A stretch of 29,267 bases of DNA from a virus: positions 1 through 29,267 of IMG/VR virus record IMGVR_UViG_3300046000_003790; one strand, 5' to 3'. Shown here one piece after another: positions 1 through 5,928 of the stretch. The notes under the pieces were generated by a model. The model saw only the letters and a program-made list of their open reading frames with translations, was not told the origin of the DNA and did no database searches. The first letter of the stretch is position 1. Each line of letters starts with the position of its first letter. The position numbers and the translations under genes are program-made.

Positions 1-1
1 A

Positions 2-109
2 GGAGATCAATCTGGAGGCGAAGGATATGTTATATCTGATCCATCCGGACCAATAAAATTAGTTAATCGTGGAGGTTTTACAGCAGCTAATAGAGCTGCA
101 CAAAGATAA
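2..109 (+). CDS. C-terminal fragment of an upstream phage protein (unknown)
   Basis: An open frame enters from the left edge and stops at 107-109, two bases before the next start. The visible 35 residues end a protein and include EGYVISDPSGPIKLVNR. The EGYVI...KLV pattern loosely recalls motifs IV and V of nucleotidyltransferase/ligase-fold proteins (EGxVxx ... K), but too little is visible to name a family. It is listed because the frame has no stop and the spacing to the next gene fits this operon. Confidence 0.55.
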   Translation, partial: GDQSGGEGYVISDPSGPIKLVNRGGFTAANRAAQR

Positions 110-111
110 TT

Positions 112-990
112 ATGGAAAACGCCCAAAAAATACAACTTGCGCTTGACTTTATTAAGTTCGCTTCTGGGCATATGAATTTACAATCTTTACCTAAGATAAT
201 ATTTACTACTGATAACAAGTGGGCAAAGCAAATGAGATCTTTTGGTCAATATGATCCTTCAAAAAAGTCTATAGTTACTTATGTAGAGAATCGTAATATG
301 GCAGATGTGCTTAGAACGCTCTGTCATGAATTAGTTCATCATAAACAGAACGAAGAAGGAAGATTAAAAGCTAATTCAGGAGAAACTGGATCAGACATAG
401 AAAACGAAGCTAATGCTACAGCTGGAATTGTGCTAAGAGAGTATGGAAAAGTAAATTCCATGATCTATGAAAGCAGACTTACTGAGGACCTAAAAGAATA
501 CGAGATTTATTGTGATATGGACGGAGTCCTTTGCGACTTTGATGCTCAATTTGATCATTACTTTGGAGAATCAGTAAAAGAGTATATAGCAGATAAAGGA
601 ATAAAGTCTTTTGAAAACGCTGTAAATGAAGCTGGCGAAGAATTTTGGATTACGATGCCTATGCTAGCAGGAGCAAAAGAGCTTTGGCAAAAAATAGGAA
701 AATATGGAGTAACAATATTATCTAGTCCAGGAGAGTTTGACGGTGCAAAAGAAGGCAAGATAAAGTGGATAAAAGAAAACTTAAGACCTTCTCCAAAAAA
801 AATAATATTTAAACAGACTGGTCAAAAGCACACCGAGATACAAGGAAAAGGCGAAGAGGCGATTAAGAAATCTGTATTGATCGATGATTACGGAAAGAAC
901 CTAAAGCCGTGGGAGAGCATAGGAGCGAAAGGCATCAAGCATTCAGCTGACACATTACAAAATACACTAGATTCTCTAGAAGAGTTATAA
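112..990 (+). CDS. Fusion of a zinc-metallopeptidase-like domain and a HAD-family 5'-nucleotidase-like phosphatase
   Basis: This 292-aa protein has two parts. Residues 1-120 carry a HExxH zinc motif (H72-E73-L-V-H76) followed by ENEANA, where E99 would be the third ligand, as in gluzincins of the ImmA/IrrE type. Residues 128-292 form a HAD phosphatase: motif I is DMDG with D135 and D137, motif II is LSSPGEF, and motif IV is LIDDYGKN with D258 and D259. This resembles the deoxy-pyrimidine 5'-nucleotidase (NT5C) group, which dephosphorylates nucleotides. The small size of the first domain argues for a minimal peptidase or an inactive scaffold. An LTE tripeptide at residues 123-125 lies exactly between the domains and could be a prohead-protease site. 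No Shine-Dalgarno is visible. The domain calls are firm; substrates are inferred. Confidence 0.85.
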   Translation: MENAQKIQLALDFIKFASGHMNLQSLPKIIFTTDNKWAKQMRSFGQYDPSKKSIVTYVENRNMADVLRTLCHELVHHKQNEEGRLKANSGETGSDIENEANATAGIVLREYGKVNSMIYESRLTEDLKEYEIYCDMDGVLCDFDAQFDHYFGESVKEYIADKGIKSFENAVNEAGEEFWITMPMLAGAKELWQKIGKYGVTILSSPGEFDGAKEGKIKWIKENLRPSPKKIIFKQTGQKHTEIQGKGEEAIKKSVLIDDYGKNLKPWESIGAKGIKHSADTLQNTLDSLEEL

Positions 991-1006
991 TAAAAATAAT
1001 AACGTT

Positions 1007-1579
1007 ATGAACCAAGGACAACTTAAAAAAGAGTTCACTAAAAAAGATGTGACTCGAATGAGGAATTTGATCACTGGAAAATTAGGAGACAAGACTCAAA
1101 TCCAATCTGGATACGAAAAAAAACAAGAAGATCATAAAGAAGGAGACGTTTGGCAAGATTCTAGTGGAAAAAGCTGGACTATTAAGAACGGAATCAAAAG
1201 AACTGCTACAAAGATGAATAATCTAAAAAAACTTGTAGTCATGCCTTTATCTTGTCCTAAGTGTAGCAAGCACATGAAGATAAACGATCTCAATAAGAAG
1301 ATGTATGCTACTCAAGGCACTTGTTTTGACTGTGTAATAGAGAAAGAACATCAAATAAGAATTTCAGGAGATTGGGAAAGCTATGCTAGTCAACAGATGA
1401 CTGCTAATAAGAATGAAAGCCTTAAAGATTTTGAGCAAGCGTTAGAAAGTTGGTATAAAGAGAAGGATGAATTCTTTACAGAAAACGGAGATATGGAGAA
1501 TTGGAGCACCGGGGACAAGAAAAAAGCTTACAAAGAGATCAAAGAGAAGATAGAAGAGTTTAAAAACATCAAACTCTAA
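1007..1579 (+). CDS. Zinc-ribbon phage protein, function unknown
   Basis: A 190-aa, lysine- and glutamate-rich protein. The centre has two CxxC pairs, C83/C86 (CPKC) and C106/C109 (CFDC), about 20 residues apart, as in a small zinc ribbon. Before it is the segment GDVWQDSSGKSWTIKNGIK, a pattern I associate with conserved proteins of marine T4-like phages. The C-terminal half is predicted helical and charged. Zinc binding is a confident reading; a role in nucleic-acid or virion binding is a guess. It follows the phosphatase fusion after a 16-base A/T-rich gap, and is followed by an ATATTTAT element. Confidence 0.75.
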   Translation: MNQGQLKKEFTKKDVTRMRNLITGKLGDKTQIQSGYEKKQEDHKEGDVWQDSSGKSWTIKNGIKRTATKMNNLKKLVVMPLSCPKCSKHMKINDLNKKMYATQGTCFDCVIEKEHQIRISGDWESYASQQMTANKNESLKDFEQALESWYKEKDEFFTENGDMENWSTGDKKKAYKEIKEKIEEFKNIKL

Positions 1580-1580
1580 C

Positions 1581-1590
1581 ATATTTATAA
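1581..1590 (+). promoter_or_regulatory. ATATTTAT element (candidate phage promoter or control site)
   Basis: ATATTTATAA lies in the 24-base gap, with 15 bases between the octamer and the next start. The same octamer recurs at five other gene boundaries in this window. It contains TATTTATA, the reverse complement of the T4 late promoter core TATAAATA. The function is inferred. Confidence 0.4.
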
Positions 1591-1603
1591 AAAATTAGTA
1601 CAA

Positions 1604-2230
1604 ATGCCAACAAAAGATAACGAAAGTCAAAGAAAACTATTCGGCGCAGCGCTAGCAGCTAAACGAGGAAATAAACCCATTAGTAAAAAAGTTGCTGATA
1701 TTGCAGCATCTACTTCAGAAAAAGAACTTAGTAAGATGGCTTCTAAAAACGAAGGAGCTGATGTTGGTCAAGAGTTTGATAACCAAGTTGGAGACTATTA
1801 TGCAGTTCAAAGGCCTTATGATGGCTGTGAACCTAATAAGTTAGTTCATAAAGTTAATCCTCTTCAAGGAGTTCAAGGTATTGGCGTTGAACCAGTACAA
1901 ATATACGGAGCTTACATAGAAGAAAAGATGGCAATGACTATGGCAGAAAAGCTCTGTAAAGAGTTTGTAGATGCTGGAATTATGCTAGAAAAGAAAAAAG
2001 AAACTGTAGTAAGTAAGATAAAGAGTGCTATTGATGAATTAGAAGCTCAAAGAGGCGCATGTGTAGGTATGATTAAAGAGAATCCTAAAGAATCTGGAGC
2101 TCAAAAAGAAAAGATAGCCCATCTAGCTACTAGAATAGACGATCTTATGACTAAACTTGAAAAAATAGAGAAGTCTAAGAAAGAAATAGAGAACAAAGAA
2201 GATAAGAAACAAGATAAAAAGAAAAAATAA
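1604..2230 (+). CDS. DUF3008-like N-terminus with a lysine-rich coiled-coil tail
   Basis: A 208-aa protein. The N-terminus (NESQRKLFGAALAAKRG, about residues 6-22) matches the DUF3008 type of short phage/bacterial proteins, which usually read SKAQQRxFG(A/M)xxAxKRG. Residues 60-110 are a separate compact segment (VGDYYAVQRPYDGCEPN...). From about 130 to the end it is a long charged helix, probably coiled coil, ending in a poly-lysine tail (KKQDKKKK). The basic tail suggests DNA contact or packaging in the head, but no enzymatic motif is seen. The stop overlaps the next start by one base (TAATG), so the two are translationally coupled. Confidence 0.7.
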   Translation: MPTKDNESQRKLFGAALAAKRGNKPISKKVADIAASTSEKELSKMASKNEGADVGQEFDNQVGDYYAVQRPYDGCEPNKLVHKVNPLQGVQGIGVEPVQIYGAYIEEKMAMTMAEKLCKEFVDAGIMLEKKKETVVSKIKSAIDELEAQRGACVGMIKENPKESGAQKEKIAHLATRIDDLMTKLEKIEKSKKEIENKEDKKQDKKKK

Positions 2231-2592
2231 TGGAACCATACGCCCTATTCATAGGTACCTTAATGCAGAGCCGTAATCAAGCTCACATTTATCATTTACA
2301 AACAAACTCTTTTGCAGCTCACAAAGCTTTGCAAGAGTATTATGAAGAAATTGTAGATCTTGTAGATGGTCTAGTTGAGTCTTATCAAGGAAAATATGGT
2401 ATTCTTCGTGGATACAGTATGCTTAATCAAATAAAAGAAGACGATAACGCAGTTCTTTACTTTGAAGGTCTTTGCAAATTCGTAGAGACGATTAGAACTA
2501 AGGTACCACAAGACTCTTTTATTCAAAACGAAATAGATAACGTAGTTAATCTTTTAGAATCTACAAAGTATAAGCTTAAATTTTTACATTAA
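2230..2592 (+). CDS. Dps/ferritin-like helical phage protein (DUF5856-like)
   Basis: A 120-aa all-helical protein. Residues 19-40 read H-IYHLQTNSFAAHKALQEYYEE, which follows the spacing of the Dps ferroxidase helix (H..W......F..LH..FE..Y.E): H19, H22, H31, E36 and E39/E40 are candidate metal ligands. Dps proteins bind DNA and iron and protect against oxidative damage. This one is shorter than cellular Dps (about 160 aa) and lacks a clear second ferroxidase helix, so it may be a minimal relative, the family I recall as DUF5856. It overlaps both neighbours by one base (TAATG and TAATGA). The fold call is moderate; iron oxidation is unproven. Confidence 0.6.
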   Translation: MEPYALFIGTLMQSRNQAHIYHLQTNSFAAHKALQEYYEEIVDLVDGLVESYQGKYGILRGYSMLNQIKEDDNAVLYFEGLCKFVETIRTKVPQDSFIQNEIDNVVNLLESTKYKLKFLH

Positions 2593-3047
2593 TGAACAAA
2601 CCTTCTCTAGATCAGATCAAAAAAGGCATCGAAGTAGAGATGGAACATACTTCTGATAAGAAAGAAGCATTAAAAATTGCTCTTGATCACTTATCAGAAG
2701 ATCCTATGTATTATGATAAGCTAGCCAAAGCTGGATTAGAAGAAGGACAATTTTGTCCTCATTGTCTTATAGAGTACATCTTAGAACACAGACATATTTT
2801 ACAAGAAGCTGAATATAAAGGACGTAAAGTTCAATTGGGAAAACCAATGGCTGGAGATACAAAGAAGTTTAAAGTCTACGTTAAAAACGCAAAAGGTAAC
2901 GTAGTTAAAGTAAACTTCGGACAAAAAGGAGTAAAGATAAAGAAAAACAATCCTGCAAGAAGGAAAAGTTTTAGAGCAAGACATCACTGCGACACTAATC
3001 CAGGACCTCGTTGGAAAGCAAGGTATTGGTCATGTAGAAAATGGTAA
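2592..3047 (+). CDS. Two-domain small virion-type protein (DUF5661-like N-terminus, basic Cys-containing C-terminus)
   Basis: A 151-aa protein. Residues 8-45 (GIEVEMEHTSDKKEALKIAL, then DHLSEDPMYYDKL) match the DUF5661 type, a helical domain common in T4-like phages. A CPHC pair (C55/C58) follows. Residues 74-151 are a very basic domain ending FRARHHCDTNPGPRWKARYW then SCRKW, with C133 and C148, a C-terminal signature I have seen in uncultured marine phage virion proteins. An LQE tripeptide (70-72) followed by A lies between the domains and would fit cleavage by the phage prohead protease. It overlaps the previous gene and is 1 base from the next. Confidence 0.65.
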   Translation: MNKPSLDQIKKGIEVEMEHTSDKKEALKIALDHLSEDPMYYDKLAKAGLEEGQFCPHCLIEYILEHRHILQEAEYKGRKVQLGKPMAGDTKKFKVYVKNAKGNVVKVNFGQKGVKIKKNNPARRKSFRARHHCDTNPGPRWKARYWSCRKW

Positions 3048-3048
3048 T

Positions 3049-3369
3049 ATGATAAGTATAACTGAGATATTAAAAGAAGTAAAAGAAACATTTGAAAATT
3101 TTGCTACTACTCGTGGTAAGGGTGCTGCTAAAATAGCATCAACTGCTGAAGAAAAGGGCGGATTATCTTTACTAACTTGGCATCATTTTAAAGTTAAAGC
3201 TCCATATTACAAAAAAGCTACTGAAGGCAAATTTGATAAAGAAGCAGCTATAAAAGAGTTTGAAAAAACACTAAAAAGCATATCATTAAATATGACCCAA
3301 ATTGAATTTCAACGTGAAGTAGGTCGTATGGAAGTATTAGGTGAATTATTAATCAGAGATAAAAAATGA
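3049..3369 (+). CDS. Small conserved phage protein with capsid-targeting-like leader
   Basis: A 106-aa protein starting MISITEILKE-V. The first ten residues end in LKE, matching the (L/I)xE cleavage rule of T4 gp21 and resembling the ten-residue leader of T4 internal proteins. The body (ATTRGKGAAKIASTAEEKGG, then LSLLTWHHFKVKAPYY) is a conserved segment in T4-like environmental phages with no known role. The downstream start overlaps this stop (ATGA). Packaging into the head is an inference from the leader. Confidence 0.65.
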   Translation: MISITEILKEVKETFENFATTRGKGAAKIASTAEEKGGLSLLTWHHFKVKAPYYKKATEGKFDKEAAIKEFEKTLKSISLNMTQIEFQREVGRMEVLGELLIRDKK

Positions 3370-4136
3370 TTAAATTAACCGATTTAATAAAAGAAATGGT
3401 ATTGTATGAAGAGCAAATGCAATCTGATGCTTGGAAGGCAATTACTAAAACTATTGATATCCTTAAAAAGAAAGATAAAATTTTATTATTAAGCTGCTCA
3501 AATAGGTATAATTGGGATGATAACGATATAGATATTCCAAAGTCAAAAATGATTGCAATGTACATACAAGATCAATTACGCGATAAATGTATATTGATCG
3601 ATGTTCCTGAACTTAATATTATAGCTTGCGAAGGTAATGTTTCAAGAAAAGACGGCAATAGCTGTGGAGTAATGAAATCTAAACTTAAAGATAAAGAAAA
3701 AAATCCATCTGGACATCACAGATGTTGGGCTAGTATTAACAATCCAAAAGACGAACTATGGAAGATCTCTAAAGAACTTCTACAATCAGACGCAGTAGTC
3801 TTTTTTAGTTCTATAAGATGGGGACAAACTAACATGTATTATCAAAACTTAATTGAGAGACTAACTTGGCTTGAGAATAGACACAATACGCTAGGCGAAT
3901 CTAATATTATTAAAGATATTGAAACGGGTTTTATCTGCACAGGTCAGAATTGGAACGGAGAATCAGTTAACGAAACACAGAAACAAGTCCACAAGTTTTA
4001 TGGATTTAAACCAAATAACGATCTGTATTGGAACTGGCAATATACTAAAAATGCAAATGACGAAACGCAAAAGTCGTATAAAAATTCATATAGTAAGTTC
4101 GAGAAAGACACAAAAATAAACAGCAATAACATATAA
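3366..4136 (+). CDS. Flavodoxin-fold NAD(P)H-dependent oxidoreductase with capsid-targeting-like leader
   Basis: A 256-aa protein. After the leader MIKLTDLIKE-MVLYE-E, residues 38 onward are a flavodoxin-like fold of the NADPH-dependent FMN reductase type. A first beta strand plus phosphate-loop region (KILLLSCSNRYNW) is followed by a second strand (CILIDVPELNI), a Cys-rich insertion (SCGVMKSKLKDKEKNPSGHH then RCW), then the strand/loop AVVFFSSIRWGQTN and helix LIERLTWLENRH. Such enzymes transfer electrons from NAD(P)H through FMN to quinones, metals or other acceptors; the acceptor cannot be told here. An enzyme with an LxE-ended leader in a run of similarly led proteins could be head cargo. 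It starts inside the stop codon of the previous gene and ends 1 base before the next. Confidence 0.75.
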   Translation: MIKLTDLIKEMVLYEEQMQSDAWKAITKTIDILKKKDKILLLSCSNRYNWDDNDIDIPKSKMIAMYIQDQLRDKCILIDVPELNIIACEGNVSRKDGNSCGVMKSKLKDKEKNPSGHHRCWASINNPKDELWKISKELLQSDAVVFFSSIRWGQTNMYYQNLIERLTWLENRHNTLGESNIIKDIETGFICTGQNWNGESVNETQKQVHKFYGFKPNNDLYWNWQYTKNANDETQKSYKNSYSKFEKDTKINSNNI

Positions 4137-4137
4137 A

Positions 4138-4482
4138 ATGATTAAGCTTACAGAAATATTAGATGAAATATTATCAGAAGCGTGCTGGGATGGTTACCAA
4201 CAGCTAGGAATGAAAAAGAAAGGAAAAAGAATGGTTCCTAATTGCGTTAGAGTTAAAGAGGAAAAAAAAGGACCAAAATTAAATCCTGCGTATCTTACTA
4301 AAGATGCAGCGCAAATGAAAAAAGATATAAAAGACAGAAAAAGCTTAAAATCTGATGATTCAGCTGCTTATGGAAAATGGGACGCAGACTATATAGATAA
4401 GGCTAAAACAAAAAAGTATAAAACTAGAAAGTCAACCTCTACTACTGCATACGAAAAAAGATTTGGAAAAAAAGAAAAATAA
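4138..4482 (+). CDS. Small basic phage protein with leader and conserved CWxGY motif
   Basis: A 114-aa protein starting MIKLTEILDEILSE-A, with LxE-type cut points at E14 and, less well, E10 (LDE). Immediately after the second site is CWDGYQQLGMKKKGKRMVPN then C, a motif that recurs at the start of many environmental T4-like phage proteins. The C-terminal half is lysine-rich and has the pattern KWDADYIDKAKTKKYKTRKS followed by AYEKRFGK. No catalytic motif is seen. It is likely a DNA-binding or internal head protein, by composition and by leader. It has one base of spacing to its upstream neighbour and five to the next. Confidence 0.65.
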   Translation: MIKLTEILDEILSEACWDGYQQLGMKKKGKRMVPNCVRVKEEKKGPKLNPAYLTKDAAQMKKDIKDRKSLKSDDSAAYGKWDADYIDKAKTKKYKTRKSTSTTAYEKRFGKKEK

Positions 4483-4487
4483 GACAT

Positions 4488-4775
4488 ATGATAAAGCTAA
4501 TAGATATACTAAAAGAAATGTTTATTTTTGAATATGACCCACAAACAGAAAAAGCTTTAGCAAATAAAGCAAAATCTACAGGTATATCAAAAACTATACT
4601 AAAAAGTGTTTACGCAAAAGGTCTAGGAGCTTGGAAAACAGGACATCGTCCAGGCGCAGGTCAACATCAATGGGCTATGGCAAGAGTAAATTCTTTTGTA
4701 ACTGGAAAAGGTGGAGCTAGAAAAGCAGACAAGACGTTATGGAAAAAAGCAAGTAAATCAAAAAAGAAAAAATAA
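4488..4775 (+). CDS. DUF5824-like small basic protein with leader
   Basis: A 95-aa protein beginning MIKLIDILKE-MFIFE-Y, almost the same leader as its neighbours. The body has GISKTILKSVYAKGLGAWKT then GHRPGAGQHQWAMARVNSF, the core of a family I recall as DUF5824, present in many phage and some bacterial proteins. The C-terminus is poly-lysine (KKASKSKKKK). The strong positive charge and leader favour an internal DNA-associated head protein. The biochemical activity is unknown. Confidence 0.7.
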   Translation: MIKLIDILKEMFIFEYDPQTEKALANKAKSTGISKTILKSVYAKGLGAWKTGHRPGAGQHQWAMARVNSFVTGKGGARKADKTLWKKASKSKKKK

Positions 4776-4777
4776 TT

Positions 4778-5272
4778 ATGGAAAACAGTCTTTCGTATTA
4801 CAGAAACATATTGCTACAAGAAGTTGATCTTCCTGGAAATCAAGAAAAGATAGATGTAGCTGAGCCTAAGGGTAAAATAACAGCCGCTGACTTCAAGGCA
4901 CTTCGTGCTAAGAAAGGTATGAAGAAAGAAGTTAATACACCTAATCCTCCAACTGACTATTCAGGAAAACCATCTATTCCAGGTCTTGGTCCTATTGTAG
5001 ATATGGAAGAAGGTGAAGATCATGAAGTTTCTATGGCTAACAATAGTCTAGAGACTATCATCAAAGCTGCTATGGAGCTTAAGGCCAAAATGGGAAATCA
5101 AGAGAAAGATATTCCAGCATGGATTCAAGATCATATCACTAATGCTGCTAATTTCATTACTCAAGCTTCTGAAAACTATCATGAGTATTCTAATGGTCAT
5201 GATCAAGAAGATCAACCAGAGCAAGATAATGTAACTTCACTATTTGAAATACTAAAATCAAAAAAGAAATAG
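4778..5272 (+). CDS. Conserved helical phage structural-type protein with leader
   Basis: A 164-aa protein starting MENSLSYYRNILLQE-V (LQE site at residue 15). Residues 30-75 are low-complexity and proline-rich. Residues 82-140 form a helical unit (HEVSMANNSLETIIKAAMEL ... IPAWIQDHITNAANFITQAS) that I know as a repeated short module in cyanophage and other T4-like virion proteins. The end is acidic, then basic (KSKKK). The unit commonly sits in head or internal proteins, so a virion role is likely. It sits 1 base upstream of the endolysin start. Confidence 0.65.
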   Translation: MENSLSYYRNILLQEVDLPGNQEKIDVAEPKGKITAADFKALRAKKGMKKEVNTPNPPTDYSGKPSIPGLGPIVDMEEGEDHEVSMANNSLETIIKAAMELKAKMGNQEKDIPAWIQDHITNAANFITQASENYHEYSNGHDQEDQPEQDNVTSLFEILKSKKK

Positions 5273-5273
5273 A

Positions 5274-5873
5274 ATGGACATCAACAAACTAAAAGGACAT
5301 ATTCCTGACACAGTAATTGCACAGCTTCCTGACACAATCGCTAAGTTTGAACTTAACACTCCGCTAAGACTTGCTCATTTTCTAGCTCAAGCTGGTCATG
5401 AATCTGGTGGATTTAAAGCTGTTAATGAGAACTTAAATTATGGAGCCAAAGGATTATTAGGTATATTTAAAAAGTATTTTCCAACTCCAGAAAAAGCTGC
5501 TTTATATGAAAGAAAGCCAGAAAAAATCGCTAATTTGGTATATGGTGGTCGTATGGGTAACGGTCCTGAAACTTCTGGTGAAGGTTACAAGTATCGTGGT
5601 CGTGGTTACATTCAGCTTACTGGTAAAGATAACTATAAAGCCTTTGACTTGGTTGTTGCAGAAAATATCACAGAGAATCCGGATCTAGTAGCTACTAAGT
5701 ATCCATTGCTTTCAGCAGCTTGGTTTTTCCATAAGAACGGTCTTCACAAGATCGCTGACAAAGGAGCGACTGATGCTGTAGTAACAGAAGTAACAAAAAG
5801 AGTGAATGGCGGAACAATCGGACTTCCAGACAGGCTTAAGCACTTTAAAGAGTATCACGATCTCTTAAAGTAA
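5274..5873 (+). CDS. Endolysin, glycoside hydrolase family 19 (chitinase-like lysozyme)
   Basis: A 199-aa protein with the GH19 fold used by phages to cut peptidoglycan at the end of infection. The catalytic signature AGHESGGF places the acid at E43. The second conserved block, YRGRGYIQLTGKDNY (107-121), is the substrate-cleft loop typical of GH19 muramidases/chitinases. The helical C-terminus LSAAWFF...VTKRVNGG is also typical (VNGG). No signal peptide or cell-wall binding domain is visible, so export must rely on a holin or membrane disruption. The gene lies between the cargo-like genes and a membrane-protein pair that may complete lysis. Length is normal for a single-domain GH19 endolysin. 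Confidence 0.93.
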   Translation: MDINKLKGHIPDTVIAQLPDTIAKFELNTPLRLAHFLAQAGHESGGFKAVNENLNYGAKGLLGIFKKYFPTPEKAALYERKPEKIANLVYGGRMGNGPETSGEGYKYRGRGYIQLTGKDNYKAFDLVVAENITENPDLVATKYPLLSAAWFFHKNGLHKIADKGATDAVVTEVTKRVNGGTIGLPDRLKHFKEYHDLLK

Positions 5874-5928
5874 CCAAGAACATATATTTTTTTATTGTCG
5901 GAAAAATTCGATAGATTTGCTAAAAAAC

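Noticed and set aside
3919-4119. Plus-strand open frame inside the oxidoreductase gene
   Set aside because: Out-of-frame, Lys/Gln-rich nonsense composition; the oxidoreductase frame is conserved-looking through this stretch.
5506-5688. Plus-strand open frame inside the endolysin with a hydrophobic stretch (holin-like at first sight)
   Set aside because: It overlaps the catalytic cleft of the GH19 gene in another frame; the hydrophobicity comes from GGT/GTT-rich codons of the real frame.
5917-5928. TTG as the start of the large virion-type protein
   Set aside because: An in-frame ATG four codons later gives the leader form seen in its neighbours, and the other genes here use ATG.
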